From assembly GCA_947254045.1 (NCBI GenBank), contig CAMYBO010000014.1, positions 1 through 16,359 on the forward strand: a DNA stretch of 16,359 bases, read 5' to 3'. A program made the translations under genes and the position numbers. The first letter of the stretch is position 1; every line of letters starts with the position of its first letter. The stretch comes from an uncultured Granulicatella sp. (GTDB taxonomy: Bacteria > Bacillota > Bacilli > Lactobacillales > Aerococcaceae). This document shows positions 1-6,909 of the stretch, in pieces. The notes beneath the pieces are model-generated. The model worked only from the letters and a program-made list of their open reading frames with translations, did not search any database and was not told where the DNA came from.

Positions 1-51
1 TAGTCCTAGCTCTGTGCTCATTCCATCTTGGTATAATTCTAATATAAACAT
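1..51 (-). CDS. 5' end of an unidentified minus-strand gene, cut by the window edge
   Basis: The minus strand shows AAGGAG five to six bases before an ATG at 51, and the frame stays open for 17 codons to the window edge (MFILELYQDGMSTELGL). The ribosome binding site and open frame support a real gene start. The product cannot be identified from 17 residues. It is in the same orientation as the lar operon but separated from larD by 335 bases that include a hairpin terminator, so it is probably a separate transcription unit. Confidence 0.5.
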   Translation of the reverse strand, partial: MFILELYQDGMSTELGL

Positions 52-218
52 TTTTTCTCCTTATCTATATCGATACTACTTTTATTTTCATAAGTGTTTT
101 TGATGTATATATCCCCTTTTTTAATCCTATATTTATACTACCATATTATTTCACTACATTGGAAAATATTATGATTTATCATGACAGCCATTGCGAAGAT
201 ACTGTAACTTATGATTAG

Positions 219-247
219 AGCATATACTTTTTGGTATGTGTTATAAT
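219..247 (+). promoter_or_regulatory. Extended -10 promoter-like element
   Basis: TATAAT at 242-247 is an exact -10 consensus and is preceded by TG plus one base (TGTTATAAT), an extended -10. The -35 position, 17 bases upstream, is poor (AGCATA). The predicted start near 254 is only about 7 bases before the hairpin at 261-298, so it would give a transcript of roughly 50 nt. Confidence 0.4.
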
Positions 248-260
248 GATGCACAAGAAA

Positions 261-309
261 ACGACCACACAGGAGTATTTCTACTCTTGTATGGTCGTTT
301 TTTCTTTTT
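261..309. terminator. Bidirectional hairpin terminator after the lar operon
   Basis: Arms 261-277 and 282-298 pair over 17 positions with one G-T wobble and one mismatch around a 4-base loop. On the plus strand the stem is followed by seven T, C, then five T. On the minus strand it is followed by TTTTCTT. It is the first strong hairpin after larD in the operon's direction and is the likely end of larABCD transcription. Confidence 0.75.
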
Positions 310-386
310 GTACCGCTTAAAGGCGATCAGTTAAACTTTGTTTTCTTCAATCCCTAACTGAACGCTTCTTTAGTAGCTTTTTTGTT

Positions 387-1118
387 TTACATGAAATATC
401 CTAAGTAATAACGTACAAATAATGCAGCAGCTACAGCACCCACAAATGGAGCAGTACCTGGAACTAATAATCCATATTGCCAGTCATTATTTACTTTGTT
501 TTTGATTGGTAATACTTGGTAAGCTAAACGAGGTCCTAAGTCACGAGCTTGGTTCATCGCGAATCCTGTAGTACCTCCAAGACCCATACCAATAGCCCAT
601 ACAAGTAAACCAACAACAATGTTTAATTGATCTTTATTCACTTGTTCAGTAGCTAAGATAGCTGTTAAGAAAATAAATGTTGCAAATGCTTCGACGAAGT
701 AGTTACGAGGTAAGTTACGGCAGTTAGGGTTAGTAGAGAAGATGTTACGAATTGCAATTCCATCTACTTGACCTTCAGAAGCTGTAAAGTGGTCTGCATG
801 CATGAACCATACGATAACTGCACCAACGAAAGCTCCTAAAAATTCAGCAATTGCTACAGGGATAAATTGTTCAGCAGGTAATAATCCTAAAACAACTTTT
901 GCTAATGCCATTGCTGGGTTAATACTAACTCCACCAAAGATGAATAATGTTATTGTGATACCGAATGCCCATGTTGTGATGGCGAATAAGTGACCTGAAC
1001 CATTGTATTTAGTTTTTTTCAATACTTCGTCACAGTGTACCCCAACCCCGAATAAAATCATTAGGGCAGTTCCCATAAATTCTGATAATAGTAAGTGAAT
1101 AAATTGTTGTGTAAACAT
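387..1118 (-). CDS. larD: LarD: MIP-family lactic acid/glycerol channel
   Basis: A 243-residue aquaglyceroporin-family membrane protein. The first pore motif NPA is at residues 67-69. The second is NQA at 189-191 followed by Arg192-Asp193 (NQARDLGPR), the glycerol-facilitator form with Gln in place of the usual Pro. Several hydrophobic segments fit a six-helix MIP fold with two half-helices. Its position as last gene of larABCD matches Lactobacillus plantarum LarD, which passes lactic acid across the membrane; the lactate role here rests on that context, since sequence alone would also allow a glycerol facilitator. AAGGAG lies about 13 bases before ATG 1118, a longer than ideal gap, and 31 bases separate it from larC. 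A hairpin follows at 261-298. Confidence 0.85.
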   Translation of the reverse strand: MFTQQFIHLLLSEFMGTALMILFGVGVHCDEVLKKTKYNGSGHLFAITTWAFGITITLFIFGGVSINPAMALAKVVLGLLPAEQFIPVAIAEFLGAFVGAVIVWFMHADHFTASEGQVDGIAIRNIFSTNPNCRNLPRNYFVEAFATFIFLTAILATEQVNKDQLNIVVGLLVWAIGMGLGGTTGFAMNQARDLGPRLAYQVLPIKNKVNNDWQYGLLVPGTAPFVGAVAAALFVRYYLGYFM

Positions 1119-1149
1119 ATAAAATATAAGACTCCTTTTTGTTTTTAAA

Positions 1150-2493
1150 TTATAATAATATTTCTTTTTCTAATAGTTGATAGACTTTTCCAATGGGCAA
1201 TTGATGCAGTTTGGCTAGTCTAGCACAATCCTCATATTCGAGAGTTGTTTTAGAGATGTTTTGGTATGTGTTTTGTTTGACACGAATGGTTCCTAAACTC
1301 GTTTTTACTTCTTGAAAAGTTCGTTGCATCACTTTTCTTGAAATTTTTTGATAACGAAATCCAATCGTGCTTGTTTGTTCAAATAGAATCTTAGTAAATT
1401 CTTCTAATTGAGAGAGAGAAATTAAAATCGTTACATGAATTGCTGGACGATTTTTTTTCGCTAGAACACTGAAATAAGTGACATCTAGTGCTCCTTTTTC
1501 ATATAGGAAATCCATTAAGAATCCCATTTGTTCAGGTGTTTGATCATCAATCGTCGTATCGATTTGATAAATATCATCGTCTAACTGATGTACTTCTTTG
1601 AAAGAGTGAGTTGTTGGATGACATAAACTTCCACGTAAAGCATTGAATTTTCCAGTATCTCTCTTTCCAAATCCATATCCTACAGAAGTGATTTCTAAGT
1701 TTTCTGGAATGGTAAAGTCTGGATGAATCGCTTTTAGTAAGGCAATCCCTGTTGGTGTAATCAACTCAGTTTTAATATCAAAGTCTTGATGAATTAAGAT
1801 AGAAGTTCCTTTTCTTAATTGCATTACAGCAGGCACAGGTACAGGCATAACGCCATGAGCGACTTTGATTGTACCACTACCTTCTACTAAAGGAGAGCTA
1901 TATACTTTTGTAATCCCTAAGTTTTCAAATAAAATGAAGAAACTAGCGATATCTACAATCGAATCAATTGCTCCCACTTCGTGGAAATGAATGTGCTCAA
2001 TAGGTACTTGATGAACCGCAGATTCTGCACGAGCAATATCACGGAACACTTCCATACTTTTTTCTTTTACAAAGTCTGAAACGGTACTATTTTCAAAAAT
2101 TTCAATAATTTCTTGTAATCCACGAACGTCATCGTGATGATGGTGACCATGTTCATGGTGATCGTGTTCATGGTGATCGTGTCCATGATGGTGATCGTGT
2201 TCATGATGGTGATCGTGTTCATGGTGATGATCGTGCTCATGGTGATGATCGTGCTCATGAGTGAAATCTCCGTGAACTCCATAATCTTTTTCTCCATGTT
2301 CTAAGTGAACATCAAAATCAATTCCATAAATACTGCTTTTTGCAATTTTATGAATATGTAAATGATAGCCATCTACGGCTAACTTTTTAAGTTCTTGTTG
2401 CAAATAGTCTGAACTAGCTCCTAAATCAATGAGAAGACCGTTCAGCATATCTCCACTAATGCCAGATAAAGGCTCTAAATATAAATGTGTCAT
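1150..2493 (-). CDS. larC: LarC: nickel insertase (CTP-dependent cyclometallase), single ORF with His-rich insert
   Basis: A 447-residue LarC. It inserts Ni into pyridinium-3,5-bisthiocarboxylate mononucleotide using CTP, the last step of nickel-pincer cofactor synthesis. The N-terminus (LEPLSGISGDMLNGLLIDLG) and the HIHFHEVGAIDSIVDI block near 168-183 are typical of the family. Residues 79-120 hold 28 His in 42 positions, alternating with Asp and Glu: a probable nickel-holding tract. In L. plantarum the protein is made from larC1 and larC2 by ribosomal frameshifting; here the N- and C-terminal parts are one uninterrupted frame. The start is fixed by an ATGA overlap with the larB stop (2490-2493) and a GAGGTG ribosome site inside larB, which suggests translational coupling. 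Confidence 0.93.
   Translation of the reverse strand: MTHLYLEPLSGISGDMLNGLLIDLGASSDYLQQELKKLAVDGYHLHIHKIAKSSIYGIDFDVHLEHGEKDYGVHGDFTHEHDHHHEHDHHHEHDHHHEHDHHHGHDHHEHDHHEHGHHHHDDVRGLQEIIEIFENSTVSDFVKEKSMEVFRDIARAESAVHQVPIEHIHFHEVGAIDSIVDIASFFILFENLGITKVYSSPLVEGSGTIKVAHGVMPVPVPAVMQLRKGTSILIHQDFDIKTELITPTGIALLKAIHPDFTIPENLEITSVGYGFGKRDTGKFNALRGSLCHPTTHSFKEVHQLDDDIYQIDTTIDDQTPEQMGFLMDFLYEKGALDVTYFSVLAKKNRPAIHVTILISLSQLEEFTKILFEQTSTIGFRYQKISRKVMQRTFQEVKTSLGTIRVKQNTYQNISKTTLEYEDCARLAKLHQLPIGKVYQLLEKEILL
2134..2259 (-). repeat. Tandem imperfect repeat encoding the LarC His/Asp/Glu tract
   Basis: The DNA is a minisatellite-like run of near-identical units about 12-18 bases long built from GATCACCATCATGAACAC-type codons on the minus strand. 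It encodes LarC residues 79-120. Units vary in CAT/CAC and GAA/GAG choice. Such repeats change length by slippage, so histidine number may vary between strains. It is coding, not a CRISPR or intergenic repeat. Confidence 0.85.
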
Positions 2494-3236
2494 AATGAAG
2501 CACCTCGAATTTGATTAATCATACTAGCAGAATAAGCAGCACCGAATCCATTATCAATGTTGACAACTGTTACACCAGAAGCGCACGAAGTTAGCATACT
2601 CATCAGAGTCGTTAGACCTTGTAAGTTACTTCCATATCCTACACTTGTAGGCACTGCAATGACAGGGACATCTACTAATCCTGCGACTACACTCACAAGA
2701 GCGCCTTCCATACCAGCGATGACAATAATCACACTAGCGCCACGGATATCTTCTAAACGATTAAATAGTCGATGGATACCCGCAACTCCAACATCATAAA
2801 TGCGTTTCACAGAGTTCCCAAATGTTTCAGCTGTAATAGCAGCTTCTTCTGCTACAGGCATATCACTTGTTCCAGCTGTTACAACAGCAATATAGTGTTC
2901 AGATTGAATTGGAGTTGGATTAACGACAAAAGCTCTCGCAGTTTCATAATAAAATCCGTGAGGAATTTTTTCTAATAAATATTGTCCTTTTTCGCTATTT
3001 ACTCTAGTTGCTAGTACAGGAAGATTTTCTTTTTCTAATGATCCAATAATTTTTTCGATTTGCTCTTTTGTTTTCCCTTCTCCATAAATAATTTCTGGAA
3101 ATCCATTTCTTTTATTTCGAGAAAGATCTAAAGAGGCAAATCCCATATCGTCGATGCCTTCTAATAGAGAGGCAGCTTCCTCTAGTGAAAGCTGTCCCTC
3201 TTGAAAGCGAATAAGAATATCTTTTTTATTCATCAT
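2490..3236 (-). CDS. larB: LarB: nicotinate adenine dinucleotide carboxylase/hydrolase
   Basis: A 248-residue protein of the PurE-like LarB family, the first enzyme of nickel-pincer synthesis. It carboxylates C5 of the pyridinium ring of nicotinic acid adenine dinucleotide and cleaves the phosphoanhydride to give the dicarboxylate mononucleotide. The PurE-like core is visible as VTAGTSDMPVAEEA (119-132), AGMEGALVSVVAGLVDVPV (174-192), PTSVGYGSNLQGL (196-208) and a cysteine in MLTSCASG (Cys218), which fits the conserved Cys that attacks the pyridinium ring. The start lies 6 bases after the larA stop (ATGATG at 3231-3236; either ATG is possible) with only a weak TAGG upstream, so translation probably depends on larA. 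The stop overlaps larC. Confidence 0.93.
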   Translation of the reverse strand: MMNKKDILIRFQEGQLSLEEAASLLEGIDDMGFASLDLSRNKRNGFPEIIYGEGKTKEQIEKIIGSLEKENLPVLATRVNSEKGQYLLEKIPHGFYYETARAFVVNPTPIQSEHYIAVVTAGTSDMPVAEEAAITAETFGNSVKRIYDVGVAGIHRLFNRLEDIRGASVIIVIAGMEGALVSVVAGLVDVPVIAVPTSVGYGSNLQGLTTLMSMLTSCASGVTVVNIDNGFGAAYSASMINQIRGASL

Positions 3237-3242
3237 ATAAAC

Positions 3243-4520
3243 CTAGTCTTCAACGATAACAGATAAACCATCACGAATAACTGTAACTTTAGCATCTTGT
3301 CCTTCAATTTCAAAGGCACGAGCTAATGCTTCGTCAAATGTTTTCGCAATTTCCATATGCATATCTGTAATTAATGTAGGATCTACTAAATCAGAAACAA
3401 AAATGACATGGTGATGTACTAAAATACGTGCTAAAATTTGAGCAGTCCATTGGTCTGGAACTGTTTCTAAGCGTGGAGTGTTAATTGCTTTTTCTAAAAA
3501 GTCTTTTGGTTCTTTATAATCAGCTAAGTTGTGATAGAATCCTGAACCACCATGTCCGTCACGACTTCCTGCAACCATAATAATTACGCCACCTTCTTTA
3601 TTAGTAGCTTCAGCAGCAGTCATTCCTTTAACCGCTTGATAAATATTTTGGTCAAGTGGGAATCCGCCATTTGTTGAAACAGCGATATCGCAAGGGATTT
3701 TCTTAACATGAGCTAATCCACGAACAAATTCACATCCAACATGGTGAGCTTCTTCCATATCACCAGCGAATGAACCGATAATATGTTTTTCTCCATCTAA
3801 TACTACGTTAACGATAAAAGCTAATTTAGCAGTACGAGCTGCATAAACCATATCTTCATGGATTAAGTTGTGTTTTAAGTTACCTGTTCTTGATTTATTA
3901 GAGTCGATAAATTCACCAGAGTGGTTTGCCATAATGGTTTTATAAGAAGCAATACCTGGTAATACAGATTTACGACCACCTGAGAATCCTGCAAAGAAAT
4001 GAGATTCAATGAATCCTTCAGCAATTAATAAGTCTGCTTCTGCAGCAATACGGTTAATAATGCAGTCACCACCTGAAGGTAATTGACCGATTTTTACCAT
4101 ATCGTCATCATTTGTAGAAATATGCATTACGATTTCTTCGTTGTCTACAATTTCTTGACCGTACTTATTAATTAACTCTTCACGAGTTGAAGGACGGTGG
4201 AAACCTGTTGCTACTAAAATACGAATACGTGCATCTGGAGCAACACTACGAATACGACGTAAAATAATTGGAGTAATAATATGAGAAGGAACTGGACGAG
4301 TGTGGTCTGAACTAATTAAAACAATGTCTTTTTTTCCTTTTGCCAATTCTTCTAATGATTTACTACCAATAGGATTATCCATTGATTTCTCAACAGTTTC
4401 TTGTTCAGAAAGAGGATTTGAAAAATTCTCAGCTTCTGATTCTAACAATCCTGCAAAATTTTTATCAGGAATGCTAGCAGTTATTATTTGTTTGTCATAA
4501 GGTAATTTAATGTCTACCAT
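3243..4520 (-). CDS. larA: LarA: nickel-pincer lactate racemase
   Basis: A 425-residue lactate racemase, interconverting D- and L-lactate in the cytoplasm by reversible hydride transfer to a nickel-pincer nucleotide bound to a lysine. With the start at 4520 the key residues fall on the numbering of the L. plantarum enzyme: Arg75 (DHTRP), His108 (GFHRP), His174 (ESHFF), Lys184 (GGRKS, covalent cofactor attachment), His200 (ANHSG, Ni ligand) and Lys298 (AVKGM). I chose ATG 4520 over the in-frame ATG at 4529 because AAAGGAG is 9 bases upstream of the former and touches the latter. It is the first gene of the minus-strand operon, behind a promoter at 4557-4585 and a putative LarR site at 4595-4612. 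Confidence 0.96.
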   Translation of the reverse strand: MVDIKLPYDKQIITASIPDKNFAGLLESEAENFSNPLSEQETVEKSMDNPIGSKSLEELAKGKKDIVLISSDHTRPVPSHIITPIILRRIRSVAPDARIRILVATGFHRPSTREELINKYGQEIVDNEEIVMHISTNDDDMVKIGQLPSGGDCIINRIAAEADLLIAEGFIESHFFAGFSGGRKSVLPGIASYKTIMANHSGEFIDSNKSRTGNLKHNLIHEDMVYAARTAKLAFIVNVVLDGEKHIIGSFAGDMEEAHHVGCEFVRGLAHVKKIPCDIAVSTNGGFPLDQNIYQAVKGMTAAEATNKEGGVIIMVAGSRDGHGGSGFYHNLADYKEPKDFLEKAINTPRLETVPDQWTAQILARILVHHHVIFVSDLVDPTLITDMHMEIAKTFDEALARAFEIEGQDAKVTVIRDGLSVIVED

Positions 4521-4556
4521 TTTTAACATCTCCTTTGTTAATATCTAACACAATAT

Positions 4557-4585
4557 AGTATATAATTTTTTCTTTTGAATGTGAA
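4557..4585 (-). promoter_or_regulatory. larA operon promoter
   Basis: On the minus strand TTCACA (4585-4580) is followed by a 17-base spacer and TATACT (4562-4557), a near-consensus sigma-A promoter. The start would fall near 4550, giving a leader of about 30 bases before ATG 4520. The 18-bp palindrome at 4595-4612 is centred about 53 bases upstream of the start, where a Crp/Fnr-type activator could act. Confidence 0.65.
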
Positions 4586-4603
4586 TACAAATGATGTTAA
4601 TAT
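4575..4603 (+). promoter_or_regulatory. larR promoter, overlapping the shared palindrome
   Basis: TTGAAT (4575-4580), a 17-base spacer and TAATAT (4598-4603) point towards larR. The -10 lies inside the palindrome at 4595-4612, so LarR bound there could block its own promoter while activating larA. The -10 is only a fair match. Confidence 0.45.
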
Positions 4604-4612
4604 ATGTTAACA
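4595..4612. promoter_or_regulatory. Putative LarR binding site (Lar-box-like palindrome)
   Basis: TGTTAATATATGTTAACA is an 18-bp inverted repeat, 16 of 18 positions symmetric. It lies in the larA-larR divergent spacer. In L. plantarum LarR binds a palindromic Lar box upstream of larA; I match it by position and symmetry only. A second short inverted pair (TGTTA, 5 bases, TAACA) lies at about 4536-4550, near the larA transcription start. Confidence 0.5.
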
Positions 4613-4685
4613 AAAATATTTTTATCAAGAGGATAATAATGTTTAAGAAATGCAAGTGAATTTTTTGAAAAAAAGGAGTATAAAA

Positions 4686-5348
4686 ATGGAAGAAAATTAT
4701 CTTGTAAACTTTCTTGAAGCGCATAATGCGCCTGTGATTAAAAAGAAAAAGCACATGTATTTAGCGTATCACGGATTAGAGGAATCTTATACATATGTAT
4801 TAAAAGAAGGCATTGTTAAAACGAGTATTATCTTGAAGGATGGTCGGGAATTTAATTTAGCGTATATTACACCGATTGATATTATTTCCTTATTAAGAGA
4901 TGAAGTGTCGAATTATACATCTGCACCCTTTAATGTACGAGTAGAATCAGATGAAGCAAGTTTTTATCGAATTCAGCGGATTAAGTTTTGGGAATATGTT
5001 AAAGAAGATCGAAAATTGCAAGATTATATTCGAGAATATTATCGCCAAAAATTATCCGAAAATATTGAATCGTTACAATATATGACGATGAATGGAAAAA
5101 AAGGTGCGGTATGTGCGTTCATTTATAAATTAGTCAAGCAATTTGGGGTACAAACAGAGGATGGAATACTCATTGATTTTGCAGTCACGAATGAAGATAT
5201 TGCAGGATTTTGCGGCATTTCTACTCGAAATAGTGTGAATCGTATTATTCATGACTTGAAAGCAGAAGATGTTGTAGAAATCAAAAATCAGAAAATCATT
5301 GTAAAAGATATTAGTTACTTAGATGATTTTCTTGGAAGAGAAGGCTAA
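4686..5348 (+). CDS. larR: LarR: Crp/Fnr-family regulator of the lar operon
   Basis: A 220-residue Crp/Fnr-type protein. The N-terminal two thirds fit a cyclic-nucleotide-binding-like beta barrel (YLAYHGLEESYTYVLKEGIV onward). A central helix follows, then a C-terminal winged helix-turn-helix (VTNEDIAGFCGISTRNSVNRIIHDL) close to the end. I start at ATG 4686, with AAAGGAG 7 bases upstream, rather than at the in-frame ATG 4650, which has no ribosome site. It is divergent from larA, and larE follows after 27 bases. In L. plantarum LarR activates larA expression in response to L-lactate; that role is assigned by family and position. No cAMP or Fe-S ligand motif is obvious. Confidence 0.85.
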   Translation: MEENYLVNFLEAHNAPVIKKKKHMYLAYHGLEESYTYVLKEGIVKTSIILKDGREFNLAYITPIDIISLLRDEVSNYTSAPFNVRVESDEASFYRIQRIKFWEYVKEDRKLQDYIREYYRQKLSENIESLQYMTMNGKKGAVCAFIYKLVKQFGVQTEDGILIDFAVTNEDIAGFCGISTRNSVNRIIHDLKAEDVVEIKNQKIIVKDISYLDDFLGREG

Positions 5349-5375
5349 TAAGAGCTTGAATAAAGGAGAACCGTT

Positions 5376-6197
5376 ATGGATGAAAAAGAACTAAAACTAA
5401 AAGAATTATTAAAGGAAATCGGAAAAATTGTTATTACATACTCAGGTGGAATTGATAGTAGTTACCTGTTAAAAGTAGCATTGGACACACTTGGTAGTGA
5501 CAATGTATTAGCAGCTGTAGTGAATTCTGAATTGTTTCCTGATTATGAATTCGATATGGCAATTGATTTAGCAAATGAAATGGGAGCTCGTGTGATAGGA
5601 TTAGAAATGGAAGAATTATCCAATCCAAGAATTGCAGCGAACACTCCTAAAATTTGGTATTATAGTAAGAAGTTATTGTATCAAACGATTAAACAACATG
5701 TAGAGCAAGAAGGCTTTACCGTTTTATCAGATGGTACAATTATGGATGATGTGGATGATTTTCGTCCAGGAGTAAAAGCTCGTAATGAAGAAGGGGTTCG
5801 CAGTTTATTACAAGAAGCAGGATTGTATAAAAATGAAATTCGTCAGTTAGCGAAAAGACTTGGTGTAGAAAATTGGAATAAAGTACCTTCTTGTAGTATG
5901 GCATCTCGTTTCCCATATGGTACAAAAATTACCGCTGAAAAAGTTCGTTGGGTTCAAGAAGCAGAAGCGTATTTAATTCAATTAGGATTCGAACAAGTGC
6001 GTGTACGTGTTCACCAAGATTTAGCAAGAATCGAAGTATCTCAGGATTTAATTCCAACATTATTAGACCAGCGTCAAGAAATAGAAAGTACATTACGTTC
6101 GATTGGATTTAGCTATGTGGCATTAGACTTAGCAGGATATCAATATGGACGAATGAATCAAGTATTAACGGATAAAGAAAAAGCAAAAATTGGATAA
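5376..6197 (+). CDS. larE: LarE: ATP-dependent sacrificial sulfur transferase
   Basis: A 273-residue PP-loop protein that converts both carboxylates of the LarB product to thiocarboxylates. The ATP-binding loop is SGGIDSS at 23-29. The motif CSMASRFPYG at 173-182 carries Cys173, equivalent to Cys176 of L. plantarum LarE, whose sulfur is sacrificed and which ends as dehydroalanine. Cys173 is the only cysteine I see in the protein, which argues for the single-turnover sacrificial type rather than the [4Fe-4S] type with three cysteines. AAAGGAG precedes the start by about 7 bases. It is co-directional with larR, away from the other biosynthetic genes, unlike the L. plantarum larABCDE order. Confidence 0.94.
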   Translation: MDEKELKLKELLKEIGKIVITYSGGIDSSYLLKVALDTLGSDNVLAAVVNSELFPDYEFDMAIDLANEMGARVIGLEMEELSNPRIAANTPKIWYYSKKLLYQTIKQHVEQEGFTVLSDGTIMDDVDDFRPGVKARNEEGVRSLLQEAGLYKNEIRQLAKRLGVENWNKVPSCSMASRFPYGTKITAEKVRWVQEAEAYLIQLGFEQVRVRVHQDLARIEVSQDLIPTLLDQRQEIESTLRSIGFSYVALDLAGYQYGRMNQVLTDKEKAKIG

Positions 6198-6202
6198 GAA
6201 AT

Positions 6203-6238
6203 AAGGAAGAACTTTGTAAAAGGAGTTCTTCTTTCTTT
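6203..6238 (+). terminator. Weak terminator after larE
   Basis: Arms 6203-6213 and 6224-6234 pair over 11 positions with one G-T wobble around a 10-base loop; the tail is CTTTAT. The stem is AT-rich and the T-run short, so partial read-through into the DUF924 gene 19 bases later is likely. Confidence 0.45.
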
Positions 6239-6256
6239 ATCAGAAATGAGGAGACT

Positions 6257-6787
6257 ATGGAAGCTCAAGAAGTATTACAATTTTGGTTTGAAGAATTAGA
6301 ACCAAAAGATTGGTTTATAAAATCTGAAGCATTGGACAAAGAGATATACAGACGTTTTTCTAAGATTCATCAAGCAGCCATTGCGGGTGAATTAAGTCAT
6401 TGGAGAAAGAGTGTTCAAGGAAGATTAGCAGAAATTATTGTTTTAGATCAATTTTCTAGAAATTTATATCGGGATGATGCAAGAGCGTTTTTATATGATG
6501 GCATGGCGCTTGTATTAGCGCAAGAAGCTTTACCTTATTCAGAAGAATTAATGGTCATTGAACGTAGCTTTTTATATATGCCATTTATGCATTCAGAGTC
6601 ATTAACGATTCACCAAGCAGCAGAAAAATTATTTTCTGAACCTGGAATGGAAAAACGAGCAAAATATGAAAAAATGCATCGAGACATCATCGAACAGTTT
6701 GGACGTTATCCACATCGTAATGAAATTTTAGGAAGAAAATCGACTGAAAAAGAGTTGGAATTTCTTAGAGAACATTCAGGATTTTAA
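6257..6787 (+). CDS. DUF924 family protein
   Basis: A 176-residue protein of the DUF924 family (helical TPR-like fold), of usual length. Family hallmarks are the N-terminal VLQFWFEEL, LDQFSRNLYRDDARAF in the centre (usual form LDQFPRNxYR) and FLYMPFMHSE followed by the second half. The molecular function is not established for the family, and no catalytic motif is evident. GAGGAG lies about 7 bases before ATG 6257. It follows larE after 59 bases and a weak hairpin and may be read from the larR/larE promoter, but nothing links it to lactate metabolism. Confidence 0.85.
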   Translation: MEAQEVLQFWFEELEPKDWFIKSEALDKEIYRRFSKIHQAAIAGELSHWRKSVQGRLAEIIVLDQFSRNLYRDDARAFLYDGMALVLAQEALPYSEELMVIERSFLYMPFMHSESLTIHQAAEKLFSEPGMEKRAKYEKMHRDIIEQFGRYPHRNEILGRKSTEKELEFLREHSGF

Positions 6788-6845
6788 TCGGAACGGATAT
6801 GTAAAGCGGATTAAAAAAAGTAATAAAACCTTAATATAAATAGAG

Positions 6846-6874
6846 TTGTTTTTTCGTAGAAAATTCGATACGAT
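6846..6874 (+). promoter_or_regulatory. Candidate promoter of the carboxypeptidase gene
   Basis: TTGTTT (6846-6851), a 17-base spacer and TACGAT (6869-6874), ending 35 bases before the ATG at 6910. Both hexamers are partial matches; it is the best candidate in the 122-base gap. Confidence 0.4.
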
Positions 6875-6909
6875 GAGTAGGCAAAAGAGAGAATTGTGGA
6901 GATATATAT

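Larger units (their letters stand above)
52..386. other. Gene-free spacer between larD and the left-edge gene
   Basis: No convincing ORF on either strand. It holds an extended -10 promoter-like element pointing right (219-247) followed directly by a strong hairpin (261-298) with T-runs on the plus side and a shorter one on the minus side. A weak CAGTTA/TAACTG inverted pair spans about 329-360. No convincing promoter for the left-edge gene was found. Confidence 0.5.

Noticed and set aside
2134..2259. Tandem repeats considered as a CRISPR array
   Set aside because: Units are contiguous with no spacers and lie in frame within larC, encoding His, Asp and Glu.
2067..2297. Minus-strand open frame rich in Met, Ile and Thr inside larC
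   Set aside because: It is the alternate frame of the His-repeat DNA; the repeat creates it and it has no ribosome site or homology.
4521..4529. Upstream ATG 4529 as the larA start
   Set aside because: It directly abuts the AAAGGAG site; ATG 4520 has correct spacing and restores family residue numbering.
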